Counted from the first letter of the stretch, positions 1 through 8,674 are shown. The stretch: DNA of 64,000 nt from Bacteroidota bacterium (GCA_003650305.1 QMOV01000002.1:17513-81512), one strand, 5' to 3'. The notes: generated by a model not told the origin, from the sequence alone. Program-made: numbers and translations.

Positions 1-569
1 GCTTCATCCGGAACAATATCTTCTTCTGCTTCAGCGATAAATTCTTCTAGTTCAACAGTTACTGGTTGTTTATTATAAGAAGTTCTAAACTTAAATCTGT
101 TATCCAAACGTGGCGAAAAATCGGTCTTATCATTTCTAACAAGTCGTTGTGGTTGCCCATCAATTATATAATCACCATCAATATAAGTTGTTATATATAC
201 GTTGCTTGATAAAAATTTATTTTCAGTCGTTCCCTCACGAATCGACATAATTCCTTCAAAACCAATATAACGTGTAATAAATGATCCCAAGAGAATGGCA
301 ATGAAAGAGATATGTAAGATTAAAGTTGCCCATTTTTCTTTTCTAAATAAATTGTGTCGAAAAGTATTTCCGATAAAATTAATTACAAAAAACACCATAA
401 TGGCTTCAAACCACCAAGCATTATAAATAAGCGTTCTGGAATAAGGTGTTGGAGATGTCTCCTGCCCAGCATCCATGAAGGTTCCAGCTATCATGGCTAT
501 AGCAAAAACAATAAATAAAACAGCAGTAAGTCGGTAGGAAAACAGAATATTGGCGAGTTTTTTTAACAT
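1..569 (-). CDS. Cytochrome c biogenesis protein, ResB/CcsA type (5' part only)
   Basis: Partial gene: the start codon is at 567-569 and the frame stays open to the window edge, giving the first ~189 residues. It is absent from the ORF track because it has no stop in the window. Three membrane segments are visible (about residues 13-32, 50-67, 76-95) followed by a periplasmic, acidic stretch. The pattern AGTFMDAGQETSPT then NAWWF and LRKEKWATLILH-like text is typical of the ResB half of flavobacterial CcsBA fusion proteins, which hold apo-cytochrome c and deliver haem to it at the outer face of the inner membrane. The CcsA half would lie beyond the window, so the fusion itself is inferred. 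A CAAAGTTA box (TAACTTTG on this strand) lies 28 nt upstream. Confidence 0.8.
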   Translation of the reverse strand, partial: MLKKLANILFSYRLTAVLFIVFAIAMIAGTFMDAGQETSPTPYSRTLIYNAWWFEAIMVFFVINFIGNTFRHNLFRKEKWATLILHISFIAILLGSFITRYIGFEGIMSIREGTTENKFLSSNVYITTYIDGDYIIDGQPQRLVRNDKTDFSPRLDNRFKFRTSYNKQPVTVELEEFIAEAEEDIVPDE

Positions 570-596
570 AACAAAAATTTTCTATAATAAGTCGTG

Positions 597-604
597 CAAA
601 GTTA
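597..604 (-). promoter_or_regulatory. TAACTTTG promoter box of the ResB/CcsA gene
   Basis: Read on the minus strand this is TAACTTTG, an exact match to the Bacteroidetes TAnnTTTG element. Its last base is 28 nt before the ATG, implying a short leader of about 23 nt. No clear TTTG partner at the usual 19-20 nt spacing is visible. Confidence 0.45.
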
Positions 605-691
605 AGTAATTTGTTTGTTAAAGCATATTAAAAGTCAATCTTTTAACTATAATAATCAAGTGTTTTTTTGTCGAGATTCAAATAATTTTAA

Positions 692-1048
692 CTACAAAAA
701 AGTATTCATTTTTCTGACTCTTCGTTTGGCGTTTTCAGCATAATCTCCTTCAAATAATTCGTCTATGGTTTCATACCACAAATTTAACCAAATGCCGAAA
801 TGCAATTGGGAGATTTTGTTGTTATTTTCTTTATCTACTTTGGCGTGTACTACTAAAGGATCACCCAAATATTTTCCTCTTAAAAACAAATTCTTTTCCC
901 AAAATGTAGTTAGCTTTTCCAGATGTTCATCCCAGTTTTTAATAGCATTATTAAAAAAGTGTCCTACTTTTTCATCTTTTCTAACTTTATCGTAAAAAGT
1001 AGAAACTAATAAAAATACATCTTCTCTGGTTTTAATATCGTTTTTCAT
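692..1048 (-). CDS. Group III truncated haemoglobin
   Basis: 118 residues, the usual length of a truncated 2/2 globin. The opening TREDVFLLVSTFYDKVRKDE, the FWEKNLFLRGKYLGDP stretch and the later LHFGIWLNLW are characteristic of group III. His68 and His83 are the candidate haem/distal-region histidines; which one is proximal needs an alignment. The family binds O2 or NO in the cytoplasm and is thought to act in redox sensing or detoxification. The gene reads toward the cytochrome c biogenesis gene 122 nt downstream, so a shared haem/respiration role is plausible but only inferred. Confidence 0.85.
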   Translation of the reverse strand: MKNDIKTREDVFLLVSTFYDKVRKDEKVGHFFNNAIKNWDEHLEKLTTFWEKNLFLRGKYLGDPLVVHAKVDKENNNKISQLHFGIWLNLWYETIDELFEGDYAENAKRRVRKMNTFL

Positions 1049-1147
1049 TTAAATATTGTCTATAATTTATGTAAGGTTAACATCTATATAGCAACTAAAA
1101 TATATACTCATCAAAATTAATGTTTTTATAACTTAAAAATTTTGACC

Positions 1148-1522
1148 ATGGACAGAAAAACTTTTATCAAAAAAACTGCTGGAGGTCTGCTTCTAGCCAT
1201 ACCAGCTTTTGCTCTAATAAACTGTTCTCCTTCAGATGATTCAAGCTCAAACTCTCCTCCAACTGGTGGAAATCCAGATTGTTTAGCAAATGGTACAAAT
1301 AGTTCTATAGGTGCAAATCATGGACATAGCCTAGCTGTTTCTAGTACCGATGTTAATGCTGGTGTAGAAAAAACATATAATATTGCAGGAAGCGCAGGGC
1401 ATTCACATAGTGTTACTGTGAGTGCAGCTAATTTTAATGTACTAAAAAACAACCAGCAAATATCTGTAAACTCTACTACTGGAGACGCTCATACACATAG
1501 TGTGACTATTTCTTGTGCATAA
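1148..1522 (+). CDS. Small His-rich lipoprotein with Tat-like signal
   Basis: The ORF track begins at a TTG (1142); the ATG at 1148 gives a better start (MDRKTFIKKTAGG, 124 residues). The N-terminus has a basic, twin-arginine-like DRKTFIKK motif, a hydrophobic stretch and a lipobox ALINC, so Cys about residue 26 is probably lipidated. A Ser/Asn/Pro-rich linker follows. The rest carries three evenly spaced histidine clusters: NHGHSL, AGHSHSV and DAHTHSV, each placed in a beta-rich repeat. This suggests metal binding (copper, zinc or nickel) at the cell envelope. I do not recognise a named family. No operon partner is obvious: the next gene starts 55 nt later. Confidence 0.7.
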   Translation: MDRKTFIKKTAGGLLLAIPAFALINCSPSDDSSSNSPPTGGNPDCLANGTNSSIGANHGHSLAVSSTDVNAGVEKTYNIAGSAGHSHSVTVSAANFNVLKNNQQISVNSTTGDAHTHSVTISCA

Positions 1523-1577
1523 TTTAAGTTTGGAAACATTTAAAATTAGTTGAAAATTATATGCTTATTTTAGCAGT

Positions 1578-2342
1578 ATGATTACAGTAATATTAATTGG
1601 CGCAGGAAACGTTGCTACACATTTATTTGAAGCTTTTAATAACGCTGAAAACATTGTTGTAAATCAATGGTATAACCGCAATTTAGAACCACTTCAGCCA
1701 TTTAAAAATGCCGTTAAAATCACTAACGATTTATCACAACTTAAAGACGCAAATATGTATATTTTGTCTGTGAGTGATGATGCTATTTCTTCGCTTTCGT
1801 CTCATCTCCCATTTGAGAATAGATTAGTGATACACACTTCTGGAAGTGTTGGCATTCATGATTTAGACAAAAAAAACAGACGTGGCATTTTTTATCCTCT
1901 GCAAACATTTTCCAAAGATTCTGACATAGATTTTTCTGAAGTTCCTATTTGTTTAGAAATAGAACACAAACAAGATATTAATATTTTAAAGGATTTAGCA
2001 ACTGCAATTAATAGTAAATTTTACAAAGTTAATAGCGACCAACGAAATGCGTTACATCTCGCTGCTGTTTTTGTAAATAATTTTACCAATCAACTCTATC
2101 GCATTGGACATGAAATTACAGAATCTGAAAGTGTAGATTTTAATATTTTAAAACCCTTAATCAAGGAAACAGCAAATAAAATTAATACCTTATCACCTTA
2201 TTTAGCGCAAACAGGTCCTGCTAAACGCAATGATAAAAAGACCATAAAAAAGCATTTAAAAGCTCTAAATAAAGATATCCATAAAGAAATTTATGAACTC
2301 GTAACAAAATCAATTCAGCAAACTCATGGAAAAAATCTATAA
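1578..2342 (+). CDS. Rossmann-fold protein with DUF2520 domain
   Basis: 254 residues. The N-terminus ILIGAGNVATHLFEAF is a nucleotide-binding Rossmann motif (residues 5-20), and the C-terminal half (from about residue 125; HLAAVFVNNFTNQLY) matches the helical DUF2520 domain, giving an architecture like ketopantoate reductase or F420-dependent NADP oxidoreductases. The substrate is unknown. It overlaps the next gene (HAD phosphatase) by 17 nt and begins a plus-strand run DUF2520-HAD-UbiA-Maf that recurs in flavobacteria, so the four are probably co-transcribed. Confidence 0.85.
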   Translation: MITVILIGAGNVATHLFEAFNNAENIVVNQWYNRNLEPLQPFKNAVKITNDLSQLKDANMYILSVSDDAISSLSSHLPFENRLVIHTSGSVGIHDLDKKNRRGIFYPLQTFSKDSDIDFSEVPICLEIEHKQDINILKDLATAINSKFYKVNSDQRNALHLAAVFVNNFTNQLYRIGHEITESESVDFNILKPLIKETANKINTLSPYLAQTGPAKRNDKKTIKKHLKALNKDIHKEIYELVTKSIQQTHGKNL

Positions 2343-2853
2343 AGAATATTTACAACATATTACCACCTTTATTTTTGATGTTGATGGTGTATTAACCGAT
2401 GGTACAGTAATTGTTACCACATCTGGTGAAATGCTTCGTAAAATGAATGTAAAGGATGGTTATGCTTTAAAAACTGCTGTTGATAATGGCTTTAATGTTT
2501 GTGTGATTTCTGGAGGAAGTAATGAAGGTGTGCGTAAACGTTTACAAGGATTAGGAGTTACAGATATATATCTTGGTACTCAAAATAAAATTGAACAACT
2601 TGACGAATATTTAGACATCTATAATATTAAAGCCGAAAATGTATTATACATGGGCGACGATATTCCAGATGTTCCAGTAATGAAATTAGTTGGTTTGCCT
2701 TGTTGCCCTCAAGATGCAGTTCCAGAAATTAAAGCATTTTCAAAATACATTTCACATAAAAACGGAGGAAAAGGCGCAGTTCGCGATGTGATTGAACAAG
2801 TGCTTAAAATACATGATAAATGGGATGGGAATTTTGATGCGAAGTATGATTAA
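2326..2853 (+). CDS. KdsC-family HAD phosphatase (3-deoxy-D-manno-octulosonate 8-phosphate phosphatase-like)
   Basis: 175 residues, the typical length of KdsC, which removes phosphate from KDO-8-P in lipopolysaccharide core synthesis. HAD motif I is FDVDGVLTDG (residues 17-26), motif II is the ISGG region, a lysine follows, and motif IV is MGDDIPDVPVM. There is no cap domain, as expected for the tetrameric C0 class. The start overlaps the end of the DUF2520 gene by 17 nt. No kdsA or kdsB lies nearby, so the exact substrate is inferred from family only. Confidence 0.85.
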   Translation: MEKIYKEYLQHITTFIFDVDGVLTDGTVIVTTSGEMLRKMNVKDGYALKTAVDNGFNVCVISGGSNEGVRKRLQGLGVTDIYLGTQNKIEQLDEYLDIYNIKAENVLYMGDDIPDVPVMKLVGLPCCPQDAVPEIKAFSKYISHKNGGKGAVRDVIEQVLKIHDKWDGNFDAKYD

Positions 2854-2855
2854 AT

Positions 2856-2887
2856 CAGTATGCAGTGTACAGTTGCAGTAAGCAGTA
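2856..2887. repeat. Decayed CAGT/GCAGT simple-repeat tract
   Basis: Just downstream of the HAD gene the sequence runs cagtatgcagtgtacagttg and on to cagtaagcagt: four to five degenerate copies of a CAGTnTGCAGT-like unit. A similar tract occurs at about 31954-31999. Such tracts are common between flavobacterial genes. It carries no coding potential that I can see. Confidence 0.5.
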
Positions 2888-2944
2888 AAAGAAAATTATT
2901 CGTGTATTTGTGGCAAAAAAAGTAACAACCCTTAAACTTGAAAC

Positions 2945-3868
2945 TTGAAATCTTTTTTAAAATTAATTCGATGGAAAAACTTACTCCTAATCGCACTTAT
3001 ACAAGTACTTATTAAGTATGCCTTATTCCAGCCTTTTAATGTTGATGTTACATTAAATGGTTTTGGGTTTTCTTTACTTGTTATTGCCACACTTTGCATT
3101 GCAGCAGCAGGAAATATTATTAACGACATTTACGATATCGATACCGATTTAATTAATAAACCCGAAAAAGTGATTGTAAGTAAATCTATTTCTGAACCAA
3201 AGGCTTTCAACCTTTTTCTAGTGCTTACAATTATTGGTGTATGTATTGGATTTTACCTTTCTAATCTTATAGATAAAACTGGGTTTGCTGCTATATTTAT
3301 ATTTACCTCAGCTTTGTTATACCTTTACTCATCCTCTTTTAAGCAAACAATTCTTATTGGTAATATTATAGTTTCTGTTTTGGTAGCAATGAGTATTATT
3401 ATTGTTGGTTTGTTCGATTTACTTCCTGTTATTACTCCCGAGAATCAACAAGCACAGTTAACTATGTTCAAAATCTTATTAGATTATGCTTTGTTTGCTT
3501 TTATGATTAATTTATTAAGAGAAATAATAAAAGACATCGAAGATATTAAAGGAGACACTAAAGCTAATATGAGGACACTGCCAATTGTAATTGGTAGAAA
3601 TCGAGCTACAAAAGTTTTATTTGTTTTGTCCTTTATTCCTTTATTTGCAGCAACATACTACATCATTACTTATTTGTATAAGTATCAAGTTGCTGTTGTT
3701 TATTTTTTGTTGTTTGTTATTGCACCTCTACTCTATTTTACTATTAAAATTTTTAAGGCTAATAATAAAAACGAGTTGCATCATCTTTCGAATGTTCTTA
3801 AACTAATCATGTTTTTTGGAGTTTTGTCTTTACTCCTTTATAAATTCAATTATATTCTTATTAACTAA
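2945..3868 (+). CDS. UbiA-family prenyltransferase (geranylgeranylglycerol-phosphate type)
   Basis: 307 residues with about eight membrane segments. The two Asp-rich motifs of UbiA enzymes are present: NDIYDIDTD (about residues 59-67) and KDIEDIKGDTKANMRTLP (about 197-214), which bind Mg2+ and the prenyl diphosphate. Flavobacterial homologues are annotated as geranylgeranylglycerol-phosphate geranylgeranyltransferase; the real acceptor in bacteria is uncertain. The start must be the TTG at 2945: an in-frame TGA stands at 2939-2941 and no ATG occurs near the N-terminus, while KSFLKLIRWKNLL matches the family start. It shares one base (TAATG) with maf downstream. Confidence 0.85.
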   Translation: MKSFLKLIRWKNLLLIALIQVLIKYALFQPFNVDVTLNGFGFSLLVIATLCIAAAGNIINDIYDIDTDLINKPEKVIVSKSISEPKAFNLFLVLTIIGVCIGFYLSNLIDKTGFAAIFIFTSALLYLYSSSFKQTILIGNIIVSVLVAMSIIIVGLFDLLPVITPENQQAQLTMFKILLDYALFAFMINLLREIIKDIEDIKGDTKANMRTLPIVIGRNRATKVLFVLSFIPLFAATYYIITYLYKYQVAVVYFLLFVIAPLLYFTIKIFKANNKNELHHLSNVLKLIMFFGVLSLLLYKFNYILIN

Positions 3869-4458
3869 TGCTAAACGAAAAACTTAAAGATTACACTATA
3901 ATTCTAGCATCTGGTTCTCCAAGACGTCAAGAGTTTTTTAAAGGTTTAGGATTAGATTTTGAAATTAGATTAAAGTCTATTGAAGAAGTATATCCAAATC
4001 ATTTAACACATTCTGAAATTAGCGACTTTCTTGCGCAATTAAAATCGATACCTTTTGAAGACGAATTAAATAAAAATGATATTCTTATTACAAGCGATAC
4101 TATTGTTTGGCATAATAATGAAGCTCTTGGCAAACCAAAAGACGAGCAGGATGCTTTCGATATGATTTCATCTTTAAGTGGAGAAACACATGAAGTCATT
4201 ACTTCTGTATGCTTTAAAACCAAAACATCACAACAAATAGTTAACGCTATAACTAAAGTCACGTTTAAAAGCCTAAACGATGAAGAAATATGGTATTACA
4301 TAAAAAACTATACTCCTTTAGACAAAGCTGGAGCTTATGGCATTCAAGAATGGATTGGACATATTGGTGTTACAAAAATTGAAGGTTCCTATTTTAATGT
4401 AATGGGATTGCCTGTACATTTAGTTTACAAAATGTTAAATGATATTATTAATAACTAA
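3868..4458 (+). CDS. maf: Maf nucleotide pyrophosphatase
   Basis: 196 residues. LASGSPRRQEFFKGLG (residues 14-29) is the Maf signature, with conserved DTIV, GKPKDEQDA and SLSGETHEV motifs and the late GAYGIQEW. Maf proteins hydrolyse non-canonical or methylated nucleoside triphosphates to monophosphates and pyrophosphate, cleaning the dNTP/NTP pool in the cytoplasm. The ATG overlaps the stop of the prenyltransferase gene by one base, indicating translational coupling. Confidence 0.93.
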   Translation: MLNEKLKDYTIILASGSPRRQEFFKGLGLDFEIRLKSIEEVYPNHLTHSEISDFLAQLKSIPFEDELNKNDILITSDTIVWHNNEALGKPKDEQDAFDMISSLSGETHEVITSVCFKTKTSQQIVNAITKVTFKSLNDEEIWYYIKNYTPLDKAGAYGIQEWIGHIGVTKIEGSYFNVMGLPVHLVYKMLNDIINN

Positions 4459-4466
4459 AGCAATTG

Positions 4467-4474
4467 TAATTTTG
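4467..4474 (+). promoter_or_regulatory. TAATTTTG promoter box before the 315-aa lipoprotein gene
   Basis: Exact TAnnTTTG match in the 55-bp gap after maf, 40 nt before the next ATG. It suggests the lipoprotein gene can be transcribed separately from the upstream operon. Confidence 0.45.
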
Positions 4475-4513
4475 CAAGAATAAATGGATTAACCAACTAT
4501 CAAATAATTACGA

Positions 4514-5461
4514 ATGAAAAAAATATTTAAAGTCGAAATCTCTTTTTGGATACAAATTGGTATCTTATCTCTTCTCACATCTTGTATTGATAATACATCA
4601 TCAAAATCTCTAGAAAATGTAAAATTTAATGAGAATTCTGAAATAAAAAAAGAAGCTCAACATTTATCTGAAGCATTTAAAAACTATTGGTATTCTGGCG
4701 AAGCTGAAATTACATCATATAAATTAGAACAAGCACGTTATGGAGAAATACGACAAGGCAAGGCTGTTTTAATTTTTGTAACTGAAGATTTTTTACCTAA
4801 CATTCAAGTTAAAGCAGACCAGCAACATCCTGAAAATATTTCGGTTTTAAAACTCAATGCCACAAAAAATTTCAATACTGGTATTTATCCTTATTCTGTA
4901 ATGCAGAGTACGTTTTATTCTGTTGCAAACAATCAGCATGCATTAAAAGTGTCTTCATCAATGCAAGAATGGTGTGGTCATGTTTATACTCAACTTAACA
5001 ATAGAGATGATTTTGAAATAAACTCATATTCTTATTTTCAAAGTGAGGCAGATAAGTCTTATAACTTGAATAAGGCAATATTAGAAAACGAGCTTTGGAC
5101 ACAATTAAGACTTGATCCTAAACAATTACCAACTGGAGACGGAGACTTACAAATAATCCCTTCGTTTGAATACATAAGATTTAAACATGCCGATTTAAAA
5201 GCATATAAAGCTTCAACAGTACTTACCAATAACACTTATACAATTTCGTATCCTGAATTAGATAGAACATTAACTATTAATTTTAATCCCGATTTTCCTT
5301 ATGAAATTTCTGGTTGGGTAGAAACTTTTATAAGTGGGTTTGGCTCTAATGCAAAACACTTAACCACAAAAGCAACAAAGTTAGTTTCTATTAAATCTCC
5401 ATATTGGAGTAAAAACAAGAATAAAGATGAAGTTTTACGAAAAACGCTTCAACTTAATTAG
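4514..5461 (+). CDS. Conserved flavobacterial lipoprotein (not Maf)
   Basis: 315 residues. The N-terminus is a lipoprotein signal ending in LLTSC (Cys about residue 24). The mature part contains GEAEITSYKLEQARYGEIR, VKADQQHPENISVLKLN and MQEWCGHVYTQLN, a pattern conserved among flavobacterial secreted proteins next to maf. From memory, database entries for this family have sometimes inherited the product name septum formation inhibitor Maf, apparently from the neighbour; the sequence has no Maf motif. Function unknown, presumably outer-membrane or periplasmic. Confidence 0.75.
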   Translation: MKKIFKVEISFWIQIGILSLLTSCIDNTSSKSLENVKFNENSEIKKEAQHLSEAFKNYWYSGEAEITSYKLEQARYGEIRQGKAVLIFVTEDFLPNIQVKADQQHPENISVLKLNATKNFNTGIYPYSVMQSTFYSVANNQHALKVSSSMQEWCGHVYTQLNNRDDFEINSYSYFQSEADKSYNLNKAILENELWTQLRLDPKQLPTGDGDLQIIPSFEYIRFKHADLKAYKASTVLTNNTYTISYPELDRTLTINFNPDFPYEISGWVETFISGFGSNAKHLTTKATKLVSIKSPYWSKNKNKDEVLRKTLQLN

Positions 5462-5462
5462 G

Positions 5463-5491
5463 TTGTAATTTTAGTAAGTACTTTATCTTTG
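5463..5491 (+). promoter_or_regulatory. TTG-N18-TATCTTTG promoter of the MscS gene
   Basis: TTG at 5463-5465, an 18-nt spacer and TATCTTTG at 5484-5491 match the Bacteroidetes -33/-7 promoter. The box ends 21 nt before the mscS-type ATG, giving a leader of about 16 nt. Confidence 0.55.
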
Positions 5492-5511
5492 TTTCTAATA
5501 ACTTATTAATT

Positions 5512-6033
5512 ATGGAAACATTTTTTCAAAACTATCGACCAGAAATAATAAATACTGCAATCCTCTTCGGAATACTTTTTATAATAAACTTCATTATTAA
5601 AATTATTATACGACGTATTGGAAAACGAAGTAATATAATTGAAGCTCGTGTTAAACTTATTGTACGTTATGTAACCGTAACATTGATTCTTATTGCTTTT
5701 TTGATTGAATCTTTTATTTTAGGCGCAAGAATTGAAGATCTTGTTGTTGTTTTCTCTTCAGTATTTGCAATTTTAGGATTAGCGTTATTTGCGATTTGGT
5801 CTATTTTAAGCAATATTACCTCAGGAATAATAATGTTCTTTTCCTTTCCTTATAAAGTTGGTGATAAAATAAAAATCCATGATAAAGACTTTCCTATAGA
5901 AGCTATTATTGAAGATATTAGAGCATTTCAGTTGCATTTACGTTTAGATAATGGCGATTTGGTTACTTACCCAAATAATCTCATTTTACAAAAGGCAGTA
6001 ACTCTAGTTCAAAAAGATGCATTTGACAAATAA
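5512..6033 (+). CDS. Small mechanosensitive channel, MscS family
   Basis: 173 residues, shorter than E. coli MscS (286). Three membrane helices (about 11-31, 46-66, 70-96) end in the pore helix ALFAIWSILSNITSGIIMF, followed by the start of the beta domain (SFPYKVGDKIKI ... NGDLVTYPNNLI). The large cytoplasmic alpha/beta cage of MscS is absent, as in many short flavobacterial versions. The family releases solutes on hypo-osmotic shock through the inner membrane. It has its own promoter box and stands alone between two secreted-protein genes. Confidence 0.85.
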   Translation: METFFQNYRPEIINTAILFGILFIINFIIKIIIRRIGKRSNIIEARVKLIVRYVTVTLILIAFLIESFILGARIEDLVVVFSSVFAILGLALFAIWSILSNITSGIIMFFSFPYKVGDKIKIHDKDFPIEAIIEDIRAFQLHLRLDNGDLVTYPNNLILQKAVTLVQKDAFDK

Positions 6034-6100
6034 GAGTTGAAGCATTTTCTCTATAAGTTAAAGAAACATTAAAACAAGCCATTACACTACTTATCTTTTA

Positions 6101-6108
6101 TATATTTG
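6101..6108 (+). promoter_or_regulatory. TATATTTG promoter box of the PIG-L gene
   Basis: Exact TAnnTTTG match 23 nt before the ATG at 6131; predicted leader about 18 nt. No convincing TTTG partner upstream. Confidence 0.45.
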
Positions 6109-6130
6109 GTTTTTAACAACCACTTTAAGC

Positions 6131-8674
6131 ATGAGAAAACCAATACTTGCCTTTCTAATATTCTCTTTCAGTTTAACATTTATTCAAGCACAACAACCCA
6201 AAAAGTCAAGTGCTTCAGATATATATGAATCTATTCAAAAATTAAACTTTTTAGGTTCAGTTTTGTATGTTGCTGCACATCCAGATGATGAAAACACGCG
6301 ACTTATTTCTTATATGTCTAATCATGTAAAAGCGAGAACGGGTTATTTGTCTATTACTCGTGGAGATGGTGGACAAAATCTTATTGGTCCAGAAATTAGA
6401 GAATTACTTAGTGTTATTCGTACTCAAGAGCTATTAGCGGCACGTCGTGTAGATGGTGGTGAACAACTATTCACAAGAGCAAACGATTTTGGTTACTCTA
6501 AACATCCTGATGAAACTTTGGCTCTTTGGAACAAAGACGAAGTATTAAGTGATGTGGTTTGGGCAATTCGAAAATTTAAACCAGATGTTATTATTAACCG
6601 TTTTGACCATAGAACTCCTGGAAGAACACATGGACACCATACAAGTTCTGCAATGTTAAGTATGGAAGCATTCGACCTTACCAATAAAAAATCTGCATAT
6701 GCCGAGCAACAGGAACACGCTGGCTTGTGGCAACCAAAACGTTTATTTTTCAATACATCGTGGTGGTTTTATGGCAGCCCTGAAAATTTTGAAAAAGCCG
6801 ATAAAAGCAATATGATGAGTTTCGATGTTGGTATTTATTATCCGTCAAATGGGTTGTCCAATAACGAAATGGCATCCATAGCTAGTAGTCAGCATTTATC
6901 TCAAGGTTTTGGAAGAATTTCACAACGTGGTTCACAAAAGGAATATATAGAGTTTTTAAAAGGCGATTTCCCAGAAGATAATCCCGATAGCAATCGGGAC
7001 AATATTTTTTCTGGTATAGAAACCACATGGAATCGTATAAAAGGCGGACAAGCCATTGGTGATATTTTATACGAAGTTGAAAAGAGCTTTAATTTTAGAG
7101 ATCCATCAGCTTCGATTCCAGAACTTATTAAAGCCTATAAATTGATACAAAATTTAGAAGATGAGCATTGGAAAACGATTAAAACAAAAGAAATAAAATC
7201 TATAATTGAAGCCTGTGCTGGTTTGTATTTAGAAGTTTCAGCAAATACTCCAACAACAAGTAACCGAAGTTCTATAATCTTAAATATTGAAGCTTTAAAC
7301 AGAAGTAATACAACTTTAGAATTAGTGTCATATACTATTTCTTCAGAATCAAATTCATTTAATAAGAATACTGTTCTCCTTCCAAACCTTAAACAAAACA
7401 TTAAAGATACTATCACTTTATCTAATACTTTGAAGAATACTACACCTTATTGGCTCGAAAGCAAAGGCACACTCGGAATGTATAAAGTAGATAATCAAAA
7501 TCTTATCGGATTACCAGAAACTCCACGAGGTTTATCTGTAGATTTCAATTTAAAAATAAACAATACTCCTATTACAATTACTAAAGATGTGGTTTACCGC
7601 TATTCAAAACCAGATAAAGGCGAATTGTATCGTCCTTTTGAAATTGTACCAGAAGTTTCTGCAAAAATCACTGAAGAAGTCATCATTTTCGAGAATGATA
7701 AACAACGTGATATTTCAGTAGTTATAAAAGCTGGGCGGGACGATTTGGAAGGTTTCATAAGCATGGCTTATCCAAAAGATTGGAATGTATATCCTGACAA
7801 ACAAAAAATTTCCATAGCAAATAAAGGACAAGAGCAAACACTTACATTTACAGTAATCCCTCCAAAATTTCAAAGTGAAGGTTTACTCACTCCTATGGTT
7901 CATATAAATGGAAAGATTTACACAAGAGAATTGGTAGAAATAGATTATAGTCATATTCCGTTTCAAACAGTATTATTACCAAGCGAAAGTAAAATTGTGC
8001 GTTTAGACATACAGAAAAAAGGTGAAAATATTGGTTATATTGAAGGTGCTGGAGATTCAGTACCAGAAAGTTTACAACAAATAGGCTACAATGTTATCAT
8101 CATAAAGCCTGAAGATATTAGTCCAGAGCATCTTGCTAAATTTGATGCCATAGTTGTTGGTATTCGTGCTTATAATATAGTTGATGAACTCAAGTTCAAG
8201 CAAAAATATTTATTGGATTTTGTTGAAAATGGTGGTAATATGATTGTGCAATATAATACAAGTAGAGGCTTAAACGCAAAACAATTTTCGCCCTACCATT
8301 TAAAACTTTCAAGAGATAGAGTTACAGATGAAAATGCTGAAGTGCGTTTAATAAATCCAGATCATGAACTTTTAAACTATCCGAATAAAATCACGGCAAA
8401 AGATTTTGAAGGCTGGACACAAGAGCGTGGTTTATATTTTCCCAATGAGTGGTCGAACGAGTTTACTCCTATTTTATCAATGAACGATTCTGGAGAAACG
8501 CCAAAAGATGGAAGTTTATTAGTTGCCAAATATGGTAAAGGAAATTATATATATACAGGATTAAGTTTTTTTAGAGAGTTTCCAGCAGGAGTTTCTGGAG
8601 CATATAGATTGTTTGCCAATATGCTTTCTATTGGAAAAGATAAAATTAATATAGATAAAAAATTAAACGATTAG
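6131..8674 (+). CDS. Secreted multidomain PIG-L family deacetylase
   Basis: 847 residues with a signal peptide (1-20, ending IQAQQ). The PIG-L/LmbE zinc deacetylase domain spans about 35-260, with the metal motif AAHPDDENTRL and the downstream zinc region RTHGHHTSSA. A middle beta-rich part (about 370-600) looks like an NPCBM/NEW3-type accessory domain, and the C-terminal ~220 residues (from NIGYIEGAGDSVPESLQQ) resemble a ThuA/class-I amidotransferase-like fold. The enzyme probably removes an acetyl group from an N-acetylated amino sugar outside the cytoplasm. It is followed by a tiny membrane peptide and a sodium:solute symporter, suggesting processing plus uptake. A palindrome at 6982-6999 is embedded in the coding sequence. 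Confidence 0.88.
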   Translation: MRKPILAFLIFSFSLTFIQAQQPKKSSASDIYESIQKLNFLGSVLYVAAHPDDENTRLISYMSNHVKARTGYLSITRGDGGQNLIGPEIRELLSVIRTQELLAARRVDGGEQLFTRANDFGYSKHPDETLALWNKDEVLSDVVWAIRKFKPDVIINRFDHRTPGRTHGHHTSSAMLSMEAFDLTNKKSAYAEQQEHAGLWQPKRLFFNTSWWFYGSPENFEKADKSNMMSFDVGIYYPSNGLSNNEMASIASSQHLSQGFGRISQRGSQKEYIEFLKGDFPEDNPDSNRDNIFSGIETTWNRIKGGQAIGDILYEVEKSFNFRDPSASIPELIKAYKLIQNLEDEHWKTIKTKEIKSIIEACAGLYLEVSANTPTTSNRSSIILNIEALNRSNTTLELVSYTISSESNSFNKNTVLLPNLKQNIKDTITLSNTLKNTTPYWLESKGTLGMYKVDNQNLIGLPETPRGLSVDFNLKINNTPITITKDVVYRYSKPDKGELYRPFEIVPEVSAKITEEVIIFENDKQRDISVVIKAGRDDLEGFISMAYPKDWNVYPDKQKISIANKGQEQTLTFTVIPPKFQSEGLLTPMVHINGKIYTRELVEIDYSHIPFQTVLLPSESKIVRLDIQKKGENIGYIEGAGDSVPESLQQIGYNVIIIKPEDISPEHLAKFDAIVVGIRAYNIVDELKFKQKYLLDFVENGGNMIVQYNTSRGLNAKQFSPYHLKLSRDRVTDENAEVRLINPDHELLNYPNKITAKDFEGWTQERGLYFPNEWSNEFTPILSMNDSGETPKDGSLLVAKYGKGNYIYTGLSFFREFPAGVSGAYRLFANMLSIGKDKINIDKKLND
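6982..6999. repeat. REP-like palindrome tcccgat-agca-atcggga inside the PIG-L gene
   Basis: Perfect 7-bp inverted repeat with a 4-nt loop, GC-rich against an AT-rich background, read in frame as part of NPDSNRDN. TCCCGATnnnnATCGGGA palindromes are, from memory, frequent interspersed repeats in flavobacterial genomes, usually between genes. Confidence 0.6.

Noticed and set aside
765-995. ORF track entry on the plus strand opposite the truncated haemoglobin, and similar antisense ORFs (for example 6493-6753, 7135-7416, 28476-28670, 35629-35928).
   Set aside because: Shadows of well-identified genes; no family pattern or own promoter.
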